Positions 1 to 9,613 of a stretch of 35,651 nucleotides of DNA are shown piece by piece; positions within the stretch are counted from its first letter, which is position 1, and each line of letters opens with the position of its first letter. Source of the DNA: Chytriomyces cf. hyalinus JEL632. Lineage: Eukaryota > Chytridiomycota > Chytridiomycetes > Chytridiales > Chytriomycetaceae. The stretch lies in NCBI GenBank assembly GCA_025435555.1, contig JAIWWG010000168.1, positions 1 through 35,651 of the forward strand, given 5' to 3'. Under the pieces are notes generated by a model, which worked only from the letters and a program-made list of their open reading frames with translations, was not told the origin of the DNA and did not search any database. The position numbers and the translations under genes were made by a program.

Positions 1-1151
1 TCAGAATATCCACACACTCCCAGTGCCCGTTTCTCTCGGCCAACACGCGCGCATACCCATCCCTACACCCTACATCGACCCCATCCACGCTCTTTAACCA
101 TTCTAAAATATCAACCCACCCATCCCTCGCTGCTACCAGCACAAGAAACCCATCAAAGAAATCCATCCGCACTCCAAACTCTGCAAACACTTTCAACCCT
201 TCCAAATCTCCACCGTGAACACATAAATACGCACACGCAATCCCTGCACTAATAATCCCTCCAACTCCAACCTCCTCCTCAGTAACACGAAACACGCCGG
301 CTTCGTGCAGTGCAGCCGTGTACCGATGATGTTCATTGATTAACCATGCAAACCTTGCAGTCGACGCGTCTGCGCTTAAACTTCCAAAGAGGAGGCTTTT
401 GAGGTATAAACTCATGTCCATGTCGAGGCCTGCTCCCGCCTGGATTAAGGAGCGTAGGAGCCGTGGGAAATTGGATTCATTTGATGCGTGTTTATGTGAG
501 GGGACGTGTGTGCCTGTGGGTGGGATTTGGTCTGGGTCGATGGATGCTGGGTTAAGGAGGATCGTTTGTGTGGTGTAGGGTGTGGTTGATTTGGTGGGTT
601 GTGGATGCGCGCTGTTTCCAGTACCGATTTCCAAGAGTAATTCGGCGAGGCTTTCATCAGTGTCCAAGAATGCATGGTTGGGTTGTTCGCGTTCGGGAAA
701 GGATTGGGTTTTGGGTGCTTTTGTCCGGCACGCGTCAATCAGGACGTGTGTGAGCCATAACGGTCTGAACCCAAAGTCTTGCGCAGTGTGTCGATCGAGG
801 ATGTTGATTACGATTGCGTAGTCGCAAAAGTAGACGAGCTGTTGTTGAGTTGTGTAAGTGGGCAGCTGGTCCTTACATGTATAATTAACACCGTTTTCAA
901 AACTCAACAGCAAGATCAAGGGCCTGGCTCTTTGACGAACAGCATCGCAGTAACCAATTGGCGCGGACGCTTGGTATCTGCCACAGTTGGTACAGTTTCT
1001 GACACGTATGCGCCAGCCGCGTCACGCCTGGAACAGTTTCCAGCAGAGTGATCAGGATGTTATCGGGTAATTGAAGCAGGTTCATCAGCCGCTGGATACG
1101 CCTTGTACGATGGTTGTGAGTGTGGAAATTTAGGAAGGAATGGAAACCCAC
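1..1151 (-). CDS. F-box protein with ankyrin-type repeats (5' part; runs off the left edge)
   Basis: Exon 1 is 909-1151 and exon 2 runs from 838 to the window edge. The 70-nt intron 839-908 begins GTTGAG and ends CAACAG, and it bypasses an in-frame stop near 897. Residues about 23-65 read as an F-box (LLQLPDNILITLLETVPGV, then a conserved TCQKLYQLW stretch). Exon 2 has helix-turn-helix segments such as LLRSLIQAGADMD and HGGDLEGLKVFAEFGV that look like divergent ankyrin repeats. F-box proteins are adaptors that present substrates to SCF ubiquitin ligases, and ankyrin repeats would be the substrate-binding part. ATG 1151 was chosen as the first in-frame ATG; ATG 1085 (MNLLQ) is an alternative. 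The 3' end is outside the window. The substrate is unknown. Confidence 0.6.
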
Positions 1152-1188
1152 GTTTGCATAAAAAAGGGTCGTTTCATCTTAAAAAGTC

Positions 1189-1631
1189 ATGTTTGGCCGA
1201 TTGATCAGCCTTGCCTTTGAGGCATCACTTGCAAGTGCAGCCTTTGCGGGAGCGAGCCAGGCGTCTGGGCTCAGTGAGTACCATCTGTTTCATTTTGCTG
1301 TATTGATATGTTCTGGCCGTGTTGAGTCGGGGAATGCCAGGCGGTCGTTGGAACGAGCGGGGTGGACCGACAAGGAACACGCTCCCCTCGCAAAACGCTT
1401 TGGAATCCTCGCTTCAAAATGCTGCTGGGGAGATGAAACAGGGCAATGATCGAGCAAAGAATGCGAAAGTCTAAAAAACCCAATCTTCAATGCCAGAATT
1501 CAACGAAAAAAACGATCGAAAACGACCAGCTCCGAGCCGCAGTGTCTGCATATTTCGGGATCGGAGAATGGGTCGTGAGCTTTGGAGCGTCGCAGATGAA
1601 AGCGCATCCTGACTATTTCGTGCGAAAGTAA
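1189..1631 (+). CDS. Mitofissin-like protein (DUF1748/Atg44 family), one frameshift
   Basis: Exon 1 is 1189-1273 (MFGRLISLAFEASLASAAFA, then GASQASGL) and exon 2 is 1497-1631 (GIGEWVVSFGASQ, ending PDYFVRK). The intron is 1274-1496, with donor GTGAGT. Mitofissins are about 70-residue fungal proteins of the mitochondrial intermembrane space that drive mitochondrial fission for mitophagy. The MFG start, the small-residue helix, the G-L junction, the GEW motif and the YF-R-K end fit that family. The phases of the two exons do not match. Removing one A from the A7 run 1506-1512 gives a continuous 72-residue protein in which the spacing between the GL and the END-Q-LR motif agrees with the family as I recall it. 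The extra A is either a sequencing or assembly error or a real null mutation. No GT-AG alternative restores the frame. Confidence 0.7.
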
Positions 1632-1794
1632 ACATCCGTTTCTTGGATTTGATCCCCAATGAGAGTGTCTAAAGTTGGATGGCCGCCACGGAGTGGTTTG
1701 ACCCACTGGTCGCTGTGAATAAAAGGATTTACAAACGGCCTTTTGAAGATTTGCCTTTCGCGAGATTACGCGCGTTAAACGCAAACCAACCAAA

Positions 1795-2597
1795 ATGGAT
1801 CCGGTTCTATACATTGTACTGCACTGCTCGCTGTTCTGGCTGTCGCTGTTTGTGGAGCTCCATGTCGCCCAAGTCTACAGCAGCGAGGCGCAGAGAAGCC
1901 CGATCCGGTTCATTGTCCATCTCCACAACTCCGCGTATATACTGCAGATGGTCCTCACGCTGCGTCAGTGCACGCTGGCGACTCATCCGATCTCCTGCGA
2001 CGTGCTTGCGTATAGCAACGTTCTCTGCCATGTCCTTCAAATCTACTTTTCGAATGTTTACATTGTCCAGGCGCTGTCTCTGCTGCGAGCACGCGTACAA
2101 AAATTACAATCAGCAGAGCGTGTATCATCTGTGTGCCGTCGCTGGCAGCAGCGCTGCGCGTATACGATGTGCGCATTGTTTCAGATCCATCATCGCCGTT
2201 CAACGTGTGCGATCACACTCTTTCAAACACGGGTGCACTGATTTCGACGGCAATTTGGGGCTCATACGGCCTCTTCTTCATGGTCTTTCTTGCGTTTGCG
2301 CGGCACGAACTTGCGAAGCTGCCGCTTCAAGCATCGCGGGACACCAACCAGAGCGCCCGGCTGTCACTGTTTCTGTTTATTTTCAAGTACAGAATCGTGA
2401 TTTTGGTGTTGACAAATGTTGGGAAGGCTCTTGCGGATGTGCTAAGTCGGCCGTGGCCCAGCGTGCGTATGCTGCTGATTAACGCGTTTCTGTTTGTCGA
2501 CTTTTTGTTGCTCAACGCGGAAGTGTTTATGGTCAAGACGGCAAGAGCGGCGAATGCGGGGAATATGAAAGCTGTCAAACGCGGCACGAGTTTTTGA
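1795..2597 (+). CDS. Multi-pass membrane protein, tandem copy 1 (frameshifted)
   Basis: The first frame runs from ATG 1795 and starts MDPVLYIVLHCSLFWLSLF. The second frame carries VPSLAAALRVYDV to the stop at 2597. The protein aligns along its length with the next gene (2665-3648), which is uninterrupted. The 34 residues from QAL to RVYD match the paralogue in length only if one base is missing in the A5 run 2099-2103. The gap is too short for an intron. About seven hydrophobic segments are visible, including a FKYRIVILVL helix and a last helix near LLINAFLFVDFLLLNAEVF. The long cytosolic-looking tail of copy 2 is absent here. I do not recognise the family. It could be a pseudogene or a sequencing indel. 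Confidence 0.6.
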
Positions 2598-2664
2598 TTT
2601 CAAGTTGAAGTAACTGGACAAAGTAAAAAAATTACTGATCACTTTTCTAAGATTTACACTGACA

Positions 2665-3648
2665 ATGATGGATCCCTTCTCGTACGTTCTCCTGCACTGC
2701 TCCCTGTTCTGGGTGTCGCTGTGGGTCCACTACCACGTCGTGCGCGTGTACAGCCGCGCAAACAAGAAGGGTCAGACGCCCATTCGAACCATGGTCTGCC
2801 TCCACAACTACTCGTACCTTCTCCAGATGGTCGTCACGCTCCTCCAATGCACCGCGTTAATCGGCCCAATCACTTGCGCTATAGCCGCGTATCTCAACGT
2901 GGAGGGACATGTCCTTCAAATGTACTTCTCAAACGTGTACATTACTCAAGCGCTTTTAATGATGGGCTTCCCGTCAAAGAAAGCGGCGCTTTGGAAATCC
3001 TGGGCGATAAACATCCCAGCCCTCGCTAGCGCAGTACGTGTTTATAACATCAGTATCACCGCTGATGCAAGCCAGGCGGCCATCTTCAACGTCTGCGACT
3101 ACTCGCTCTCCCAAGAGGGAGTGTACATCTCCACAAGCATCTGGGGCGCTTACGGTCTTGCCTTCCTGGCCATCCTCGCAATGTCTCCTGGCGCTCGCAA
3201 ACTGGAATCTCTTTCGCAGGGGGAAACCACTGAAACCGTACGTCTTGGCTTGTTCCGCATTATGTTCAAGTACCGCATTGTTTTCCTGATTGCCACCAGC
3301 ACGGCCAAAGCTGTCACTGACGCGTTATGTCGGCCATGGCCAGTGACGCGGCTTGCACTCGTGAACACGTGCTTGTTTCTCGAGTTTGGGCTGTTGAATG
3401 TTGAAGTTCTTGCTGTGAAAACGAAACGCGCTTCGTCAGTGACTTCTCTGCCTGCAAATTGGTCAGGGAAACAGAAAAAGTCAAAGCTGCTGGGGAATGA
3501 TATGTGGTCAATGGTTGCGTCTCCCGACACGAGGTCTTTTGATGGGCCATCCGTGATTGCGACTGGAGAAACACGGTCGATGATGACCAATGTGGAGACA
3601 AAGTCGGCGATGTTTCCGGCGGAGAGAGAGTCCGTTTCGTTTAAATGA
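2665..3648 (+). CDS. Seven-helix-like membrane protein, tandem copy 2
   Basis: This is a single-exon gene of 327 residues. ATG 2668 (MDPFSYV) matches the start of copy 1 and may be the true start rather than ATG 2665. Seven hydrophobic segments can be counted: residues about 5-27, 45-62, 72-95, 115-135, 150-172, 200-220 and 230-252. They are followed by a hydrophilic Ser/Thr/Lys-rich tail of about 70 residues. Shared landmarks with copy 1 are LHCSLFW, LQMV-TL-QCT, YFSNVYI-QAL, FNVCD, FKYRIV and CRPWP/SRPWP. The topology resembles receptors or transporters, but no diagnostic motif was seen and no function is assigned. It lies 67 bp downstream of copy 1 on the same strand, as expected for a tandem duplication. 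Confidence 0.75.
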   Translation: MMDPFSYVLLHCSLFWVSLWVHYHVVRVYSRANKKGQTPIRTMVCLHNYSYLLQMVVTLLQCTALIGPITCAIAAYLNVEGHVLQMYFSNVYITQALLMMGFPSKKAALWKSWAINIPALASAVRVYNISITADASQAAIFNVCDYSLSQEGVYISTSIWGAYGLAFLAILAMSPGARKLESLSQGETTETVRLGLFRIMFKYRIVFLIATSTAKAVTDALCRPWPVTRLALVNTCLFLEFGLLNVEVLAVKTKRASSVTSLPANWSGKQKKSKLLGNDMWSMVASPDTRSFDGPSVIATGETRSMMTNVETKSAMFPAERESVSFK

Positions 3649-3816
3649 CTCCTGTTTCTTTTTTTAAAAGCTTTCAGAGTTTTCACGGAAACCGTTACCA
3701 GGGATTTATGGAATATTTAAACTTTTTAAATTCATAAGGTACAACAAAGAAATTACAAAAAAAAAGTATCATAAAATGAGGCATCATGCTGGCTTGTTTG
3801 CTTGCTTGCTCGTTGG

Positions 3817-6800
3817 TCACTGCAAGCGTCGTGGGTAAACTGTCGAGTTGACAATGTGTCCTGCCGCGTCCTTGACCACCAACACACTCGCAACAACAAG
3901 GTCTCCAGGCGGCCCGTCGCAGTGCTCGTCCCAGTGAAACTCTTCTTCAGAATACGCTGTCGCCAATCTTGCCGCGATAGAAGCAACTTTTCCCTTCTTG
4001 TTTGAAGAAGAAGAAGTAGACACGCTTGCAATCCGTTTCAAAAACGCACCGAGCCCAGCAACACTTTCTTCCTCTTCAACAACATGGTCACCGCCAAAAG
4101 GACCAGCGCCGACACCAACTTCCTGTCTTGAAAAGGAATCTGTACTGTCTTGACGCGTTTCTTGAAGGTCTGAGGGAGACGCGAGGGGCATTGGGTTGTT
4201 GTTGGTTTCGGGAGTGGGAGTGAGTTCGAGGTATGAGTTTTTAAGGCGCTTTACTTGCTGTTTCCAGCAGTTGAATTCAAATACGGCCACGTCGAGTAAA
4301 GAAGGCTCGGCAGCAACAGCAGGTGGAGCGTGGAAGGGTTGATGTTCTGAATCGGATGCATACAAGTACGAATCGAAAAAGCCGCTCTTTGTGTGATCAT
4401 TTGCTGAAAACGCTTGACTTTCGATTCTTGCTCTTTGATGAGGAAACAAGGCCGTAGCAATGGTGCTTGTCATGGATAAATGGCTTGTAGCCACGCTTGC
4501 GATTGATATGCGGCGGCGCTGTGGGTTCATGATGGTGGACTTGTACTTGTTGTTGAGTCGGGGAATGACAAGGCCATAAACATCGTCATCGTTTTCAGTC
4601 GTTGTGCTAATGTCTCTGTTGCCGTTTGTGGGAAAGGACATCGACTCGTGCTGGTTACTGGAGTTTCCTCGCAACATTGCGCGCGGGAGCGTCAGGTCTG
4701 CGGCTTCAAAGAATGAGGAAGGCGGCGGGGGAGGAGGGCTTGAACTTGGAGCTTGAATCATATCGTCCAATCCATCAGTGGATGTCGGTGAATCCAAGAC
4801 AGTATGTGCTGGTGTCGTTTGCTCTTCAGCGCCAGACTCTTCTTCATCGTCCGAGGTTAACAAGGCAGCGCATTCATAGTTGGCAGCACGCGCTTCTCTC
4901 AACTGCTCAACCCTATCTCTTCGCATGAGTTCTTCCAAAGCTGCAAAGTCGCCTAACTGCGAGTCATTCAAATCATCTTCCGACTCCTTCAACTGTGCCA
5001 TTGCCTCTGCCGCTTGAGCCTCCAGTTCCAATACACTGCCTCCAAAGGAACTCATTTTACGTTCCAATTCGGCTACAGCTCGGAACATTGCCGCAAGTAC
5101 TTCCATGGAAGCTCCGTCTCCGCCAAAATTGGAACCAACATCTGCTACACGGTGTGCCAAGGCTTTCATGCGTACCAAGTTGCTGCCACACCAGTTTTGA
5201 AGAACGCTCACGGATAAATCGAGCTGTCTGCGTTGCTGGAAGAGCATTGCAATGTAAACGACAAAACTCTCGTCGATGCAGTTCACGTTCCAAAAGCGTC
5301 CGTACATGTCACTAGAAAATACAGAGTGTTCCCAGTTTTGAGCAAGCTGGGGAAATTTAAAAAAAAAAAAAAAAAGTATTTGTGAGTAAGATGTGCCCCG
5401 TTGATCTCAAGGCAGACACGATAAACAACTTACCCAATGGCCCAACGGTTTGTACACAGGGTACCAAACCTGCGACTCCTCAAGCGTGAAATACATGCTC
5501 TCGGGTCTCGTGTTTCTCGCAATCGTGTTCAACGTGGCCGCGTCCGTCATGCCAAGTCGGTTCGCAGTTTCCACAAGTTGTAAGAACCGTAGCTCCAATT
5601 CTCCCTTTCTTGCTCCCTGGCAAGATCCCATCTCTTCCACGAGATTAACGCTTGCATGGCTCAGGGGGGTCTCTGGCCGATCCAAATGTGCAGGCATGTC
5701 GTGTTCCAGCATCCATTTAATGAGGATTCCCGCGTCCGCGCCATTAGGCAAGGCTAGGTGGATGGTAGGAGGTAGGTACGTTCTCAAAGTCGGTGCTGTT
5801 GGGTGTTGAGTTTTCAAATTGTGTTTGGTAATATGCGTCCAGCCTTGCACATCTTGCGCCGTGGAGAATGTTTCAGAATTGCTGGGAATTTGGAGGACAC
5901 CGTACTCGCTGTGCATCGTGTTCCAAGCGTGTAGTACATACGCGTGCTGGATTTCAAGAAAGTGGAACAAGGATCCGTGCCGGCCGAGCGAATTCACGGC
6001 TCCAGTGGAGATTGCAGCGGGTTCTGTAGAGGTAAAAGTGTCCAGGGATGCTTTGAGATGGTACGCTACACGTTTGTCAGTCGGGCTTGAAGATTTGGGA
6101 CTGCGTTTGCGTGGTGTCATTTGGCTTGGTTTTGGTGTGTTGGATGTTTCAAGAGCGCTTGAAGTGTTTTCGGCGCTGTCGGTGCTGTCTTTTCTTGCAG
6201 AAATGTCGATGGAAATGTTGATTGCGCCGCTCTTTCGGCGGGATCGGAGACTCTCGGAAGGTGCTGTTTGGATGAGGCCTGGGATGATGAGGGGTACTTG
6301 CAAGGATCTTTGAGGTACTCCATTAGACGGGATTTGAGGAAGTGGTGGTCTGAGCACTGTGGGAGTGGCGGCAAGAAGAGGTGCTGACAATGGACTATTT
6401 CCAGTGAAAACTGTTTCAGTTGAAGGATAAGTGTGAATAACGTGTATAAAGTATAAGTTCTAAAGTACTTACCACTTTTTGATGAAGATGTGGACCGTTG
6501 AAGGGATGGCTTGGCAGGTGTTGGGCTTAATGAGGATGAGGAATACAATGAAACGTCCGAAGAAGATCGATTCGATGACGAAGTAGACGATTTCTTGGAC
6601 TTGATTGAATGGGACTTTGATTTCCCAGAAGGAGAAGCAAGGGATGCGTAAGATGAGTGCATATTGTAAAGAGCGAGGTCTCCAGCTCTTGGAGTTTTGG
6701 GGGATTTTGTAGTTGTGGCAGTGGACTTTTTCCGTTGAACGCGAAGATCCTTAGTTGGTGAAATCTGGTCAAATGAGCGAGACTGGAGGGGTGGTGGTGG

Positions 6801-7259
6801 CGGTGGGAGGACGGGCGGCCCTAAGTCATCAACAAAAGTTCCATTGGACGAGCAAGTTGAAGATGATGTCTCCATTGGATTATTCGCAGGGGAAGACAAC
6901 ATGAGAGACCGTTGCGCAGTGGTGGCTGTGGGTGAGTACCGCCTGCGTCCGTTGTTTGAAGACACGTCAGCCTCCGTGGCGAGGGAAGGAGTAGACGGCG
7001 CATCTACAGTTGCTACGGGATGCTGTACCCACTCGAACGACTGTTTAGAGTGGCGGATGAGTGTGTATAGATGAAGTGTGTGGTGGCCGCTGGAGGCTGC
7101 GACGGTTTGGGTGGTGTGGTGTTCATCTGGCTCCCAGGAAGAGCGTGGCGGGAGCTGGTGCTGGCTGGTGCAGAGTGGTTCAGGCATACTTTCTTTTTTT
7201 GTAGAATGTTTGAAGGAAACCGGTTGAAAACAGAGTATTTCTTTTGGAGGGGGGCCCAT
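3817..7259 (-). CDS. Large protein of unknown function with a conserved-looking central domain
   Basis: Three exons (6473-7259, 5434-6410, 3817-5346) join in frame to about 1097 residues. The introns are 6411-6472 and 5347-5433, both with GTAAGT donors, and the second contains a long T-run before its acceptor. Residues about 1-330 are Ser/Thr/Pro-rich and disordered-looking with a poly-Pro patch. Residues about 380-720 are globular-looking, rich in aromatic and hydrophobic residues (FHFLEIQHAYVLHAWNTM; SVFSSDMYGRFWNVN; YIAMLFQQRRQLDLS), and end in a helical segment (MFRAVAELERKMSSF). An acidic, low-complexity C-terminus follows. The start is uncertain. ATG 7259 fits the reading frame. An ATG at about 7289 would need a one-base change in an A7 run near 7194-7200. 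I do not recognise a family; the central domain is the part worth searching. Confidence 0.7.
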
Positions 7260-7802
7260 TGATGGATGTTGATTGGCAACTCATGGTCGTTTTAACAGGT
7301 GTCAACGTTGATGCGGATGCAAAGGAACGCATGGAAGAGTGCGGGGCATGAGGCTTGCGATGATCAGGTGTGTGGGGGGAAGAGTAGGTGCTGCCAGCAC
7401 AGGCGTACGTGGCCTGCGTGCTGCGTGGCCCTTGAATTGGGTCTCGATTCTGATTGGTCCGTGACCAGATTGCCCTGAAATGCAAATCCCGAACAAAAAG
7501 AAATGGAAAACGTTGGAAAATGGATCTCGCATTCTGATTGGCTGATGCAATCCTTACTTTTCTAGGCAAAAGAAACCCTGATAGATTGGACGTCCAAAGC
7601 GGCAGGGTGCCTGATTCAACGATGGGTGACGTGCACCAACTGACACGTACACATGAACAAGACGTGTCGTTTGAATCGCAGTCGTAGCTACCATTTTGTG
7701 AAATCACAACTTCATAATGCCAACAAGAGGGATACTGGCAAGGTAATTGCACTCCGCAACACTTTATCGCAACCGACAATTTAAATTTTGGTCCGTCAAT
7801 AC
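7260..7802. promoter_or_regulatory. Divergent intergenic region with two identical CCAAT-type sites
   Basis: This 543-bp region separates the divergent large unknown gene and the Sel1/F-box gene. It carries two direct copies of ATTCTGATTGG at 7447-7457 and 7531-7541. Each contains an inverted CCAAT pentamer, the core bound by the HAP/NF-Y complex in fungi. A TGACGTG motif, CRE-like, lies near 7626. Shared control of both genes is an inference from position only. No other gene was seen here. Confidence 0.35.
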
Positions 7803-9601
7803 ATGGCGGACTCGCCCAACAACAACGAAGATGGCACTGACTTCATCCACTTCCCCTCTTACGACAACTGGCGCTATTGGCAAGGGACCGGAGCAACCAT
7901 CGACACCTATCACGACGCCCTCCACCGGCACAACGACGAGATCAAGTTTAAGCGGCAGTATCCTGAGGACGCCTTCGCAGTCTTTAAATACCTGGCACAT
8001 CTCGGACACGCAGCCGGAATGCTCAGTTACGGCGTCAGCATCATGTTTGGCCAAGGGACGGGTGAGTGGCACGACAAAAAAAAACAAAAAAACATCGTAA
8101 ACGTTCTAAAAAACAAAAACTATCACCAGCTGTTGATCGCAACGGAGGATATGCATGGGTTGAAAAGTCAGCAACGCTCGGTTTTGCCAAAGCGCAACGC
8201 CAGTTGACTGTATACTTGTCAAAAGGTATTGGATGTGAACGAAGCGGAACTGAAGCATTGCGCTGGGCGCAAGCTGCAATAGATCAAGGCTTCGTGGATG
8301 CGCACAGTATAGTTGGAGCCATGTATCTTAAGGGAGACGGTGTTCCTGTGAACCACGCAAAAGGAAGTCAACATTTCTACCAAGGGATAAAGGCTGGGAG
8401 CATCGAATGCATCAGCCAAGTAGGTCGACTGTATCAAACCGGCACTTTGGTGCAAAAGGACATCAAAAAGGCAGTCGAGTTTTATGAAAAAGCAGTAAGC
8501 GTCGACAGTGCCTTGGCATGCTACTATCTTGGGGATGTTTATGAGGCTGGGGATAACGAGAACGGCATTCCAAAAGATCCGACCAAAGCAGCAGCATATT
8601 ACAATCAATCAATCCTACTGGACAATGATTCTTCCGCCGCAATGCAGAGCCTGGCGTACTTGTATGATAATGGGATCGGCGTTGAGCAGAGCGACAAACT
8701 AGCTTTACAATATTATCTGGATGCTGCTAAATTCGACGAAGCAAATGCGTTATACTTCTTGGGTCTCAAATATGCGAATGGAAAGGGCGTCGAACAAGAT
8801 TACACTAAAGCAATCGAATTCTATGAACGGGCCATCAAACAGAACAGCCCAGCAGCAATGAGTAACCTTGGTAACTTGTTAAGTGAGGGTAAAGGATGCG
8901 CCAAAGATTTGGTTCGTTCAGCAGACTTGTACCAGCAGTCGGCAGCCTGTGGCGATGCAGTTGGCGCATTCTACTGTGGCATTGTGTTTCAGTACGGGCA
9001 AGGTGTACCAGTCAACCTGTTCAAGGCAGTTCACTATTATCGAATGTCGGTTCGCTTGAAATTCGACTATTCCAATGAACAGTTGGGACCAAACTCAAGC
9101 ATCAGTCACGATTTATATCAAGCTGCACAAGACCTGCAAACAGAAAAGAAGGATAAAGAGGCCCTTGATCATTTCTACGCTGCTGCAGTCCTGGGCCATG
9201 CAGCAGCCATTACATCGGTTGCTTCAATGTATCGCGACGCTGCTGGACTTGGATCTGTGTTCTATGAGAAGGAAATGCGATACTTTCAGCCTCCAGAAGC
9301 ACCAGACACTACTCTTTCAGTCACGCCAAATGAGCTTCTCCTTCAAATTTTTCAATGGCTTCATCCAAAGGAATGCATTCTTTTGCGACCCGTTTCACGC
9401 AGAATCTGGACGCTGTTTGAAGATGACTCTGCCGCGCGCCATTTATTTAAATTCAACTTTTCCTTGATGCCGCCCCACGAAGCAAGTCGTCAGCTCTGGT
9501 TCGATCAGATGTTGGTTCACGGACCACGCGCGTTTCAAACAAGCTATGTGGAAATGATAGTGAATGCAAGTGTGGATCAGCAACACAGCTCAATAAAATA
9601 A
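7803..9601 (+). CDS. Sel1-repeat protein with C-terminal F-box
   Basis: Exon 1 is 7803-8061, the intron 8062-8129 (68 nt, GTGAGT...CACCAG), and exon 2 is 8130-9601; the protein is 576 residues. Residues about 55-440 hold a run of Sel1-like TPR repeats with the usual A..LG..Y..G.GV..D...A..(Y/F)Y..A pattern, for example LGLKYANGKGVEQDYTKAIE. Near residue 490 is an F-box-like segment (LSVTPNELLLQIFQWLHPKE, then C-I-L-L-R-P-V-S-R). Sel1 repeats are protein-binding scaffolds, and an F-box would recruit Skp1 of an SCF ubiquitin ligase. The inferred role is therefore a substrate receptor. ATG 7803 is the first in-frame ATG. Confidence 0.75.
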
Positions 9602-9613
9602 AAATGCTCCTTT

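Noticed and set aside
839-908. Apparent frameshift in the F-box/ankyrin gene near 897
   Set aside because: A 70-nt GT-AG intron (GTTGAG...CAACAG) with matching phase removes it.
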